64,000 nucleotides of DNA, from assembly GCF_019331725.1 (NCBI RefSeq), contig NZ_JAHBBF010000002.1, forward strand, positions 62,001-126,000. The letters are read 5' to 3'. The notes under the pieces were generated by a model that made no database searches, was not told the DNA's origin, and was given only the letters and a program-made list of their open reading frames with translations. Made by a program: the position numbers and the translations under genes. Numbering within the stretch: position 1 is the stretch's first letter; every line of letters begins with the position of its first letter. The stretch is from Bifidobacterium saguinibicoloris (lineage in GTDB: Bacteria > Actinomycetota > Actinomycetes > Actinomycetales > Bifidobacteriaceae). Below are positions 8,818-17,023 of this stretch, piece after piece.

Positions 8818-11184
8818 ATGACCGACGGCACCGCACCCAACGGACACACCGGTCCCACCGGTTCCACCGGCGTCCGGGTCGAGGACCCGCTGTTCCCCGC
8901 CGCCATGGCCGCGCTCGGCCGAGCCGCGCGGGACGCGACGGCCATGTGGGACGCGGCCGACGAATCCGACGCGAGGCACGGCCTGGAGACCCTCGACGCG
9001 CTGCGCTACGGCGGGTTCGCGCCCTCCGGCACACGCCCCGTCCCGATCGGCGGCGTCCTGTGGACGGCCGTCGACGAGATCGAACGCGCGACGCCGGGAC
9101 GTCCGAACATGATCGAACGGCTGCTGCGCGCGTGGAACGGCGCGGACGGCGAACTCGACATCGTCATCCGCAGGCGCGACGACGGCCTGCGTCTCATGCT
9201 CGGCGGATACGCCGCCGAGGACCGCATCGGCGGCGTATCCGCCGAGGACCGCATCGGCAAGGCCCGCATGACGCTCGCGCCGACGGCCGCGCTCCGCCGC
9301 GTCGGACGGGACGAGGCGCTGCCGCGGCGCCCCCGTCATGCCAGGAGCCTCATGTTCCGCATGCAGGAGCCCGGCGGCGCCGTCCGAGAGGCCGCGGAGG
9401 GGATGCCGGGCGTCCGGGGCGACGCCGCACCGGGATTCCCGCTGCTCGAACGGCTGCAGACGTCGTCAGGCGATTGGACGCTGGCGTTGTGCTGCACGCC
9501 GGCGTGGGACGGCATGCGTTCGCGCCTGTCCTGGGAGCTCGGCGCGATCGGCGACGCCGCAGCCCGTCGGATGACCCGCACCGTCCAGACCGGCGGCACC
9601 GTCACCGCCACGGTGACGTCCGACCCGTGGCGGCGGGTCCACGACTGGACCCTCGCCTACCGACGCTGGATGAACGAGGCGGGCGCGTGCGGCATGTGGT
9701 CGGTACGCGCCGTCGTGATGGCCGACGACGAAGATGTGGTCATGCACGTGGTCTCCGCCCTCGAGGGCGCGGTCACGGCCACGGACGGCACCGCGTACGA
9801 GACGTTCTCGGCGCCCGTGGTCCCGGACGCCGCGGAACCGGATGCCACCGGCCCGGCCGCCACGGCCGCCGCGGGCCTGAACGCCGCGGCCGCCACGGTC
9901 GCATCCCCGCCTCCGGCCTTCGCAAGCCTGCTGACCTCCCGTGAGATCGGCGCCCTGCTGGCCCCGCCCGCCTACGGCATGCCCGGATTGGCGGTGCGCA
10001 TGCCGCAGCCGGCGTCCCGACGCCGCCCCGCCGGCCGCGACGTCATCGACCTCGGCGTCTTCCGGGGCACGTCGCTGTGCGCGGGCCTGCCGGTCCACGA
10101 TCTGGCCGGGCATGGTCTGATCTGCGGCAGCGCCGGCTCCGGCAAATCCACCACGATCCGCCGTCTGCTCGCCGAGGCATGGAACCGGCACGGCATCCCC
10201 TTCCTGCTCGTCGACCCGCTGAAGGACGACTACACGCCCATCGCCGACCGGTTCGACGGCGGCCTGCGCGTGGTACACGGCCGGCAGCTGCGCATGAACC
10301 TGATGGAGCCGTGGCCGGGGACGCGTATGACCGACCACCTCATGCGGGTGGCGGAGGCGCTCCGCGGCGCGTTCGCCCTTCCCTCCCCCACACCACTCGT
10401 GCTCACGCGGCTGTTCCGCGCCGTCGCCGAACGGTACGGGAACGGCACCGGCGGGACGCCGTCGCTGTTCGACGTGCGTGCCATGGCCGACGGTTTCGTA
10501 CACGACCTGGGCTACTGCCCCGAGGTCGAGTCGAACATCCGCGCGGCCCTCTGTCTGCGGCTCGACACGCTGCTCGACCGCGACATGGCGCCGTTCTTCT
10601 GCTGGCGTGATTCGTCGATGGTCGTCGGGCTCTTCGACCGTCCCACCGTGGTCTGTCTGGACGACGTCCCGGACGAGGAGACCCGGTCGTTCCTGATGCT
10701 GCTGCTCGCGCAGGCCGTGTGGTGGCATGCGCGACGGTCCGGCCCATCCGACGACGTACGGCATCTGTTCGTGCTGGAGGAGGCGCATCGCGTGATGCCC
10801 CCGGTGGACGACGCCCTGGACGACGACCCGGAGAAGGGGTCGTCGCGGCGCAGCGCGTCGCGCATGCTGTCCACGATGATGGCGGAGATCCGCGGGTTCG
10901 GCGAGTCGATGATCGTGGTCGACCAGAGCCCGTCGCGCATCGCCCGCGACGCCGCGCGCAACACCGGGTTCAAGATCGCGCACCGCCTCACGGAGACGGC
11001 CGACCGCACGCTCATGGCGGACATGATCGGCCTGCCGGAACCGTCGTCGCAGGCGCTGTCGGAGCTCGCGCCGGGCACCTGCATGATGTCCTCGCGGTTC
11101 GAGCCGTCGCCGCAGGTCGTGTCGGTCGTCGCGGCAACCGCGCCGGGCGGCCGGCCGCGCGATGACGGGGAGGCGCGGCCATGA
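8818..11184 (+). CDS. HerA/VirB4-like motor ATPase (DUF87-type)
   Basis: A 788-residue ATPase. Walker A is GSAGSGKS at 437-444, followed by LLVDPLKDDYTPIADRFDGG. Walker B is HLFVLEEAHRVM near 649-660. The sensor-like block VVDQSPSRIARDAARNTGFK then IAHRL (700-723) is characteristic of HerA-FtsK-clade pumps (HerA, VirB4/TraC). Residues 1-420 are a family-specific N-terminal region with a nine-residue duplication (YAAEDRIGG / VSAEDRIGK, 131-148). Such ATPases form hexamers that move DNA or drive protein export. The start has AAAGGAG. It sits directly after the toxin gene and overlaps the next gene by ATGA, so a powering role in toxin export or sensing is likely but unproven. Confidence 0.85.
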   Translation: MTDGTAPNGHTGPTGSTGVRVEDPLFPAAMAALGRAARDATAMWDAADESDARHGLETLDALRYGGFAPSGTRPVPIGGVLWTAVDEIERATPGRPNMIERLLRAWNGADGELDIVIRRRDDGLRLMLGGYAAEDRIGGVSAEDRIGKARMTLAPTAALRRVGRDEALPRRPRHARSLMFRMQEPGGAVREAAEGMPGVRGDAAPGFPLLERLQTSSGDWTLALCCTPAWDGMRSRLSWELGAIGDAAARRMTRTVQTGGTVTATVTSDPWRRVHDWTLAYRRWMNEAGACGMWSVRAVVMADDEDVVMHVVSALEGAVTATDGTAYETFSAPVVPDAAEPDATGPAATAAAGLNAAAATVASPPPAFASLLTSREIGALLAPPAYGMPGLAVRMPQPASRRRPAGRDVIDLGVFRGTSLCAGLPVHDLAGHGLICGSAGSGKSTTIRRLLAEAWNRHGIPFLLVDPLKDDYTPIADRFDGGLRVVHGRQLRMNLMEPWPGTRMTDHLMRVAEALRGAFALPSPTPLVLTRLFRAVAERYGNGTGGTPSLFDVRAMADGFVHDLGYCPEVESNIRAALCLRLDTLLDRDMAPFFCWRDSSMVVGLFDRPTVVCLDDVPDEETRSFLMLLLAQAVWWHARRSGPSDDVRHLFVLEEAHRVMPPVDDALDDDPEKGSSRRSASRMLSTMMAEIRGFGESMIVVDQSPSRIARDAARNTGFKIAHRLTETADRTLMADMIGLPEPSSQALSELAPGTCMMSSRFEPSPQVVSVVAATAPGGRPRDDGEARP

Positions 11185-12035
11185 CGCCCGTGCCCGAGCC
11201 GCCGCTCCGGGTGGCCACCCGCATCGGTCTGCTGCTCATGAGCGCGCCGGTGCGGGCGTGGGCGACCCTGCGCCGGATCGCCGCATGGGCGTTCGTATGC
11301 TTCGCCGTGGAGGCGGTCGTCTACCGGTGCCTCACGCTCGCGGACGACGTGCGGGCGTACGGTCCGGACCCCGACCGGCTGACGCGCGCCGACGCCTACG
11401 GTATGCTCGCCGGCGCCGACCTGTTGCGGCCGTGGCTGGCGCCCGCCCGTTGCGGCATGCCCGACGCCGTCCCGTTCACCGGTGCGCTGCCGGGCATGCT
11501 GCTGCTGGCGATGTTCGTCGCGCAGGCCACGTGGCCGCCCCGCGGGTTCCGGCGCGGCGGCGGACGTCCGGACAGGGACGCCCCGATGCGCCGATACGCC
11601 GTCCGGGCGGCGCGATGCCTGTGGCATGCGGCCGTCACGCTGGTGTTCTCGGTGGGGTTGCAGGCGCTCGGCGCGCTGGCGGCATTGGAATCCCACGATG
11701 CTTCGGTGGCGGCCGCGGCGTGGTGCGCGTTGGCGGCGTGCGTGCTGTACGCCGGCCTCGAGCTGCTGCGGCATCTCGCCTACGCGGTCGTGGAGCGGTC
11801 CTTCGCCTTCGCGGCCCATCTCGGCCTGTCCGCCGTCGTCGTCTGCGCCGTCACCTCGTGCGGCGCCGTCATGCTGTGGCGCACGGACGGCGTGGCCGGC
11901 GCATGGTGCGCGGCGACGGCGGCGATCCTCTACGTCGCGGCATCCGTCGATGGGACGCTGGAACTGCCCGAACCGGTGTCCCCATCACCGGCGGACCGGC
12001 TGGCGGCATGGCTTGGGTTCGGCCGGCGGCGGTGA
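11181..12035 (+). CDS. Polytopic membrane protein coupled to the HerA-like ATPase
   Basis: Unrecognised 284-residue protein with about six hydrophobic segments, for example AAWAFVCFAVEAVVYRCL, LPGMLLLAMFVAQATW, AAVTLVFSVGLQALGALAAL and LGLSAVVVCAVTSCGAVML. The N- and C-termini are short and basic. Its ATG overlaps the ATPase stop codon by four bases, so the two are made together, and this is the last gene of the rightward unit. The coupling recalls the VirB4/VirB6 pairing in type IV secretion, but no sequence homology can be claimed. Confidence 0.65.
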   Translation: MTPVPEPPLRVATRIGLLLMSAPVRAWATLRRIAAWAFVCFAVEAVVYRCLTLADDVRAYGPDPDRLTRADAYGMLAGADLLRPWLAPARCGMPDAVPFTGALPGMLLLAMFVAQATWPPRGFRRGGGRPDRDAPMRRYAVRAARCLWHAAVTLVFSVGLQALGALAALESHDASVAAAAWCALAACVLYAGLELLRHLAYAVVERSFAFAAHLGLSAVVVCAVTSCGAVMLWRTDGVAGAWCAATAAILYVAASVDGTLELPEPVSPSPADRLAAWLGFGRRR

Positions 12036-12042
12036 CGCAGGC

Positions 12043-12516
12043 TCAGTGCCGCACGCCTTCCGGCCAGATCACGACGACGCGCTTGCGTCGCGCCTTGGCG
12101 TAGGCCACGGCGTCACCGGTCCCGCCCTTGCCGGCGGCCGGCAGCCCGTCCCAGAACGCCACGAGGATGTCGGATTCGTCCACCACGCGTTTGCCGGCGG
12201 CGAGGTACGCGTCCTCGCCCGGCTCGGGGAAGTCCAGGGTCACCGCGGTGCGCACCTGTTCCATGAGCCGGTCGTAGGCGGCGAGCCCCTCCCCCGTGAA
12301 CGTGGCGCGGTAGCCGCGGCAGGGGATGATGGCCGTGACCGGGTGCCCCGCGCGGAGCATGGCGTCGGCGAACAGCTGGTCGGCCCCGTAGGCCATCGAG
12401 CTCAATCCGGTGACGTCCGCGCCGTCGTATCCGCGCAGGAACTCGTCGAGTCCGCGTTCCACGTAGGCCCGCGCCTCGTCGGGGATGCGCTGGTGGCCGG
12501 TCACGCCTATGTTCAT
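12043..12516 (-). CDS. SLOG-domain (YspA-like) nucleotide-sensor protein
   Basis: A 157-residue single-domain Rossmann-like protein of the SLOG superfamily. It begins MNIGVTGHQRIPDEARAYVE, followed by GLSSMAYGADQLFADAMLRA, VTAIIPCRGY, GKRVVDESDILVAFWDGLPA and a GKGGTGDAVAYAKAR loop, the family's ligand-binding order. SLOG domains bind or process nucleotide-derived molecules and are found in bacterial nucleotide-signal conflict systems. It is convergent with the membrane-protein gene (7-bp gap) and 129 bp downstream of the unknown gene on its own strand, so it may be the last gene of a leftward three-gene unit. Confidence 0.8.
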   Translation of the reverse strand: MNIGVTGHQRIPDEARAYVERGLDEFLRGYDGADVTGLSSMAYGADQLFADAMLRAGHPVTAIIPCRGYRATFTGEGLAAYDRLMEQVRTAVTLDFPEPGEDAYLAAGKRVVDESDILVAFWDGLPAAGKGGTGDAVAYAKARRKRVVVIWPEGVRH

Positions 12517-12645
12517 GGTGCTCTCGTTTCCCCGCGGCGTGCGCCGCGGTCTCGTCGTTTCGTTTGGTTCTGATGGTCTGGGACGGTCCGATGGTCTGGT
12601 TGTCGGCCGGACGGCCCGGTGAGGGACCGTCCGTCATGATGCGCG

Positions 12646-13434
12646 TCAGCGCGCCGCCACGCTGATGCGTACCGGCAGCGCGCCGCCCGGGGACGCCACC
12701 CTGCCGAATCGGATGGGGTGTGTGTCGGCCCCCGCCGTGACGGGTTCCAGCGTGCTCGCCGTGCCGTCGGGCCAGTGGAGGGTGATCCGGTAGGTCCGCA
12801 GGTCGGCGTCCGATTCCAGCCGGACGACGATCGCATGCGGGTTCGTGTCGTGGCGGCGGGCGAGCACCGTCAGATGGTCGGCGTGGAACTGCACCTCCCA
12901 GGGTTCCGTCCGCTCCGCCCGTCCCGTCGCCGTTCCGGCGGACGCGGGTCCGTCGTCGCCGCGCACGCCGACCGCGGCGAGCGTCGTCCCGTCGAACGCG
13001 CACGCCTCCAGTTCGAGGCTGAACAGGTCCGCGTCCCAGTCGGCGTCGGTCCAGCAGCGTCCGGCGGCGTGCGCGATGTCCAGGTTGAGCTTCGGCAGGC
13101 CGTCGCGTTCCTCCTGCCGGATGGCGCGCCGGAATCCGACGGGCAGCGCGTCGAGCCCGGTCCGGTTCGCCGCGCCGGTGGCCGTCTGCAGCGACTCCCA
13201 GATGCCGTTCACCTGGCTGACGAGCGCCCCGTCGGCCAGCACGACGCGTGCCAGGTCCTCGCCGAACCCGCCGGTCGCCCCCTGGCTGATGGTCCATGCG
13301 GAGACCTCCGGTCCCACCCGTCCGTGCCAGATCTCCCGAGCCGCCTCGCGGAACGACGGGTCGGACAGCAGGTCTTCCGGCCGCTCGTCCATGGGGGTCG
13401 CGCCATCGGCCTTGCCGGTCATGTCGTCATCCAT
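12646..13434 (-). CDS. Protein of unknown function, coupled to the large 763-residue protein
   Basis: Unrecognised 262-residue soluble protein. After an acidic start come helical segments (DPSFREAAREIWHGRVGPEV) and then a beta-rich C-terminus with paired motifs such as NPHAIVVRLESDADLRTYRI and LHWPDGTASTLEPVTAG. AAAGGAGCG places the start at 13434, although the frame is open to 13518. The start codon overlaps the stop of the upstream gene (ATGGATGA), showing translational coupling. Confidence 0.6.
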   Translation of the reverse strand: MDDDMTGKADGATPMDERPEDLLSDPSFREAAREIWHGRVGPEVSAWTISQGATGGFGEDLARVVLADGALVSQVNGIWESLQTATGAANRTGLDALPVGFRRAIRQEERDGLPKLNLDIAHAAGRCWTDADWDADLFSLELEACAFDGTTLAAVGVRGDDGPASAGTATGRAERTEPWEVQFHADHLTVLARRHDTNPHAIVVRLESDADLRTYRITLHWPDGTASTLEPVTAGADTHPIRFGRVASPGGALPVRISVAAR

Positions 13435-15718
13435 GTCGGACGCTCCTTTCGCCGTCGCCTTCCGGCGCCCCGCCGCGGGGGACGCCACCCGGTCGTCCCG
13501 CGGAACGTCCCTGTCCATGCCCCGCGGTTCCGGACCGCCATATCGGGGAGACGTCCATGCCGGGACAGTCCGGCTCGTCCACGCACAGCGGCGGCATGCG
13601 GTCGCCTTGGATGCCGGCGATGACGTGTTCCGCCGTGTGCAGCGCGGACAGGTCGTCCCCCGTCACGTCCGCGGCCGCCAAATCGGCGCGGACCGTGTCG
13701 AGGTTCTCGATCAGATAGTTCTTCTTCCTGCGTCCGACGACGCCGTTGCGCGCCGAGACGACCGTGTCCCGCCACCTGCCGACGTCGATCCGGTAGTTCA
13801 GACCGCCCGAATCCTTGTCCCGTCGGGACGCGGCCTGGATGGAGTACCTCGCCAACTGGATGCTGTCCTTGGCGATGCGGGCCTCGCCGTAGGCCTCGTC
13901 CAGTCGGCGGACGGCGGCCTCGATGGCGTCCGCGGAGGCGAAGCTGTTGCGTCCGAGCGCGCCGATCATGTACATGACGCGCCGCAGCAGCTCCTCGCCC
14001 TGGACCATGGCCCCGCGGTCGGCGGCGGCCCCGCCCGTGTCATACGCGGCCTGCACGGCGTCGGCCCAGCCGCTCCGGACGCGGAACGGCACGCAATGGT
14101 CGTGGGTCGCGCGGCTTTCGTTCCGCTCCCGTTCCAGCCAGGACAGCAGCGAAAACGCCATGGATCCGACGTGTCCGGCGTCGACAGGGTCGACGGACGT
14201 GGAGGCGTCCGGCATCGACTCGAACAGGTCCGTGCCGCTGTCCCCGCCGTCGTCCGACGGCGCAGTGCTGCTCTGGGGAGCCTCGTACCACACCCGGATC
14301 TCGCGGGTGACGTCGTCCTGCCCCTCGCGCACGACGTGGCCGTGCCGGTCCCGGAGGACGACCTGCCTGCGCTGCCGGTATCCGGCGCGGTGCAGCCATT
14401 GGCGCGCCAGATTGACGTAGCACGACGAAGGTTCGGCCCTGACGATGGGGTCTCTGACGGCCAGCACGTATCCGACGGCCTGGCTGCGGATCGTGTCGGA
14501 CAGCGTGGGCGCGTTCCCGGCGGCGGGCGGCCGCACGGCCGCCGTCGCGCCGGTCTTCGGGTCCTTCGCGGATGATGGCGTGACGGCCATGGCGATGACG
14601 GCCATGACGTCGACGTCGGAGCCGTCGGCCGGACGCCGCGTGGCGTCGTGCACGACGGCGCAGGCGCGGTTGGCGCAGACGCGGACCCACTGGAGCGCGA
14701 CCGACCGGATCAGCGACGCGGCCTCGGCGTCGACGGCTTCCCGGTCGGCGCCTCTCCCGTCGTCCATGCCGCCGCCGCGCCGCCAGGCGTCCATGCCGCG
14801 GCATACGCCTCTGGCCGGCCCCAGGGCGTCGGCCGCCCAGGTCGTCGCCCCGTCCCGTCCGTCGTGCAGCAGGACGGCCAGCAGGACGGCGTAGACCGTC
14901 ATCCACACCTCCACGTCCGCGCGGGCCCTGGGGGTGTCCCTGACGGCGAAGTCCGCGGTCCCCTTCCGCCATGGCATGAACGTCGCCCTGAAGCGTTTCA
15001 CGCCGATCGCGTCGATCCATGTCCTCCGGGCGATGCCCAGGTTCGCCGCGGCCCGTTCGACGTACCGGTCCCTGTCCTGCGCCGGCAGATCGTCCCACGC
15101 CCGTTCCGGGCGGCCGCCGGCCGCGGGCCTGCCCGCGCGGTTCCTGGACCGCCGCACACGGAATCCCACGTCATGGAGCAGCCTGCCGACGGCCTCCGGA
15201 TCCGGGGACGCCTCGTCCGCCACGGATTCGGCGATGCCGCCATACCACTGTTCGGCGAGACGGCATGCGACTTCGAGATGGTCGCCATACGTCCCGTCCC
15301 GGTTCGTCGCGCCTCCGTTCCGGAATGCGAGGCACCATCGCCGCGCCCATGCGTTGTGCAGGGAGGCCAATTCGGCCTTCGCGCCGTTGATGAGCGTCTG
15401 TTCGGCCGCGTACCTGTCGGGTGCGTCCCGCTGATCGGACCGCAGGTACCGTTCGATGGAGAATCCCGACTCCTTGACCGGCATGGGGCGTTCGACCGTG
15501 CCGTCCTGGTCCCTCAGCAGGCATGCGTAGGCGAAGATCGTGCCGTGCCGTGACATCACGTTGTCCACCAGCTCGACCTTCACGTCGTCGATGAACTTCC
15601 GGGCGGCTTTGGGCAGCGTGCCGAATTCGGGCAGGTCACGGTAGTCGGCCCCGGGGGCCGGCGCCTTCCCCGACGTCGTCCCCGGAACGTCGTCATCGAC
15701 CGCGGCAGAGGGAATCAT
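13427..15718 (-). CDS. Large soluble protein of unknown function with possible RyR-like segment
   Basis: A 763-residue protein without signal or clear transmembrane segments. The frame is open far upstream (to 16930), but that part is antisense to the caspase gene; GGAGGA five bases before 15718 and the intergenic palindrome upstream support that start. Residues near 160-240 (VACRLAEQWYGGIAES, later RAWDDLPAQDRDRYVERAAA) resemble the RyR domain found with SLOG sensors in nucleotide-linked conflict systems; I regard this as suggestive only. The remainder is helical, with RYLRSDQRDAPDRYAAEQTL near the front. It overlaps the next gene by eight bases. Confidence 0.55.
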   Translation of the reverse strand: MIPSAAVDDDVPGTTSGKAPAPGADYRDLPEFGTLPKAARKFIDDVKVELVDNVMSRHGTIFAYACLLRDQDGTVERPMPVKESGFSIERYLRSDQRDAPDRYAAEQTLINGAKAELASLHNAWARRWCLAFRNGGATNRDGTYGDHLEVACRLAEQWYGGIAESVADEASPDPEAVGRLLHDVGFRVRRSRNRAGRPAAGGRPERAWDDLPAQDRDRYVERAAANLGIARRTWIDAIGVKRFRATFMPWRKGTADFAVRDTPRARADVEVWMTVYAVLLAVLLHDGRDGATTWAADALGPARGVCRGMDAWRRGGGMDDGRGADREAVDAEAASLIRSVALQWVRVCANRACAVVHDATRRPADGSDVDVMAVIAMAVTPSSAKDPKTGATAAVRPPAAGNAPTLSDTIRSQAVGYVLAVRDPIVRAEPSSCYVNLARQWLHRAGYRQRRQVVLRDRHGHVVREGQDDVTREIRVWYEAPQSSTAPSDDGGDSGTDLFESMPDASTSVDPVDAGHVGSMAFSLLSWLERERNESRATHDHCVPFRVRSGWADAVQAAYDTGGAAADRGAMVQGEELLRRVMYMIGALGRNSFASADAIEAAVRRLDEAYGEARIAKDSIQLARYSIQAASRRDKDSGGLNYRIDVGRWRDTVVSARNGVVGRRKKNYLIENLDTVRADLAAADVTGDDLSALHTAEHVIAGIQGDRMPPLCVDEPDCPGMDVSPIWRSGTAGHGQGRSAGRPGGVPRGGAPEGDGERSVRHG

Positions 15719-15745
15719 GGCGTCCTCCGTTTCGAACCGGACCCG

Positions 15746-15761
15746 TACAATGGCCATTGTA
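15746..15761. promoter_or_regulatory. 16-bp perfect palindrome between divergent genes
   Basis: TACAATGGCCATTGTA is a perfect dyad in the gap between the 763-residue gene and the caspase gene. Each half carries a TACAAT hexamer, so it could be an operator, a pair of back-to-back -10 elements, or both. Confidence 0.65.
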
Positions 15762-15811
15762 GTCCGGCCGCCCGCGGCGGCCGGGACGCCGGTGCGAGAA
15801 GGAGGGCCGTG

Positions 15812-16876
15812 ATGACGCGTCAGGCGTTGTTCGTGGGCATCGAACAGTATGACCGGCATGCGCCGCTGCGATGCTGCCGCGAGGATGCCCGGGCGATGGC
15901 GGAGACGCTGGAGTTCGAGGACGGAGGCCGCCCGAACTGGTCCGGCAGGGTGCTCGTCGACGGCGCCAGCCGTGACGTCATGCAGGACGATCTGGTCGCG
16001 GGCGTCTCCCATCTGCTCGACAGCACCGATCAGGACGACGTGCTGTTCTACTATTCCGGGCACGCGTTCCTGCTCGGCGACGGCGATCTGCTGCTGGCCA
16101 GCTGCGAGGACGACCCCGCATCCCCGGACGGGGAACGCAGCGGCCTGCGTCTCTCGGAGCTCATCGCCCATGTGAAGCGGCGCGCGGCGCGCCTGCGTTC
16201 CGTCGTCGTCATCCTGGACTGCTGCCATGCGGGAGCCGCCGTGGTGGACGCCGCCTTCCCCGGCGACGTGCGCAACATGGCGGTGCTCGCGGCGTCCCGC
16301 GACGACCAGCAGGCCCGTGAGGTCGGCGAACACGGCAGGTTCACCGCGTCCCTGCTGGCCGGGCTCGAAGGCGACAGCGCCGACATCTTCGGCAACATCT
16401 CCGTCGTCTCGCTGTTCGCGGACGCCAGCGAATCGCTGGAGCGGAGGGACGTCGCGCAGAAGCCCGTGCTGAAGGCGTGCCTGGAGCACGACATCATCAT
16501 CAAGCGTGTCAGCGCCACCATCACCGAACGGTCCCTGCAGTCCCTCGTGCGGACCAGGGACCCGCGCAACGGCGGCCACGTCTTCGAGACCAGCCGCACC
16601 GTGTTCCACCCCTACCCGGACATGGAGGCCCCGGAGCCCGCCGACGGCGGCCGACGCAGCCGGCAGGGCGACGAACATGCGAAGGACCTCAACGAGCATC
16701 AGCGGCTCATGGAGACCATCAAGAAATGGCGGGACGCGCGCCTGATCGCGATCACCGACGACTCCGGCGCCACACGCGACCTGTACTGGGCGTGCCTCAA
16801 CGGCGGCAGCGTCCGCCTGACCCCACGCGGCAGATACTATTTCGACCTGATGAAACGCCGTATGGAGGATTTCTGA
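15812..16876 (+). CDS. Caspase-family (peptidase C14) protease
   Basis: A 354-residue prokaryotic caspase/metacaspase. The p20-like fold is complete: QALFVGIEQYDRHAPLRCCR at the N-terminus, catalytic His84 in VLFYYSGHAFLLGDGDL, and catalytic Cys138 in VVVILDCCHAGAAVV. C14 proteases cleave after basic or acidic residues and act as effectors in bacterial immunity and programmed death. The last 75 residues (HQRLMETIKKWRDARLIAI; LYWACLNGGSVRLTPRGRYY) look like a small winged-helix or effector-association domain. A GTG three bases upstream is possible, but AAGGAGGG at 15799-15806 fits the ATG at 15812 better. Divergent from the 763-residue gene. Confidence 0.85.
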   Translation: MTRQALFVGIEQYDRHAPLRCCREDARAMAETLEFEDGGRPNWSGRVLVDGASRDVMQDDLVAGVSHLLDSTDQDDVLFYYSGHAFLLGDGDLLLASCEDDPASPDGERSGLRLSELIAHVKRRAARLRSVVVILDCCHAGAAVVDAAFPGDVRNMAVLAASRDDQQAREVGEHGRFTASLLAGLEGDSADIFGNISVVSLFADASESLERRDVAQKPVLKACLEHDIIIKRVSATITERSLQSLVRTRDPRNGGHVFETSRTVFHPYPDMEAPEPADGGRRSRQGDEHAKDLNEHQRLMETIKKWRDARLIAITDDSGATRDLYWACLNGGSVRLTPRGRYYFDLMKRRMEDF

Positions 16877-16878
16877 CC

Positions 16879-16967
16879 GGTTTTCCCGCGCGAGCGCCTC
16901 GGATGCATGGGGGTGGTGCAAACACGACACGCCGACTAAGGTTTTCCCGCGCGAGCGCCTCGGATGC
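16879..16967 (+). repeat. Two identical 28-bp repeats separated by 33 bp
   Basis: The 28-bp sequence starting GGTTTTCCCGCGCGAGCG occurs at 16879-16906 and 16940-16967, directly after the caspase stop codon. The 28/33 geometry and the GCGCGAGCG core recall a type I-E CRISPR repeat unit, but only two copies exist, the usual stem is broken and no cas genes are near. A pair of regulatory sites for the next gene is equally possible. Confidence 0.7.
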
Positions 16968-17023
16968 CCCTAGATAAGGCGTCACGACGGCCATAGAGGC
17001 CGTCCACGTCGAAAGGAACCGAG

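Noticed and set aside
7500..9944. An 814-codon rightward frame
   Set aside because: It is a shifted reading of the small acidic protein, the toxin and the ATPase genes, rich in Arg/Pro/His and without a start signal.
15719..16930. N-terminal extension of the 763-residue leftward protein
   Set aside because: The extension is antisense to the caspase gene, whose catalytic motifs are intact. A good ribosome site precedes the ATG at 15718.
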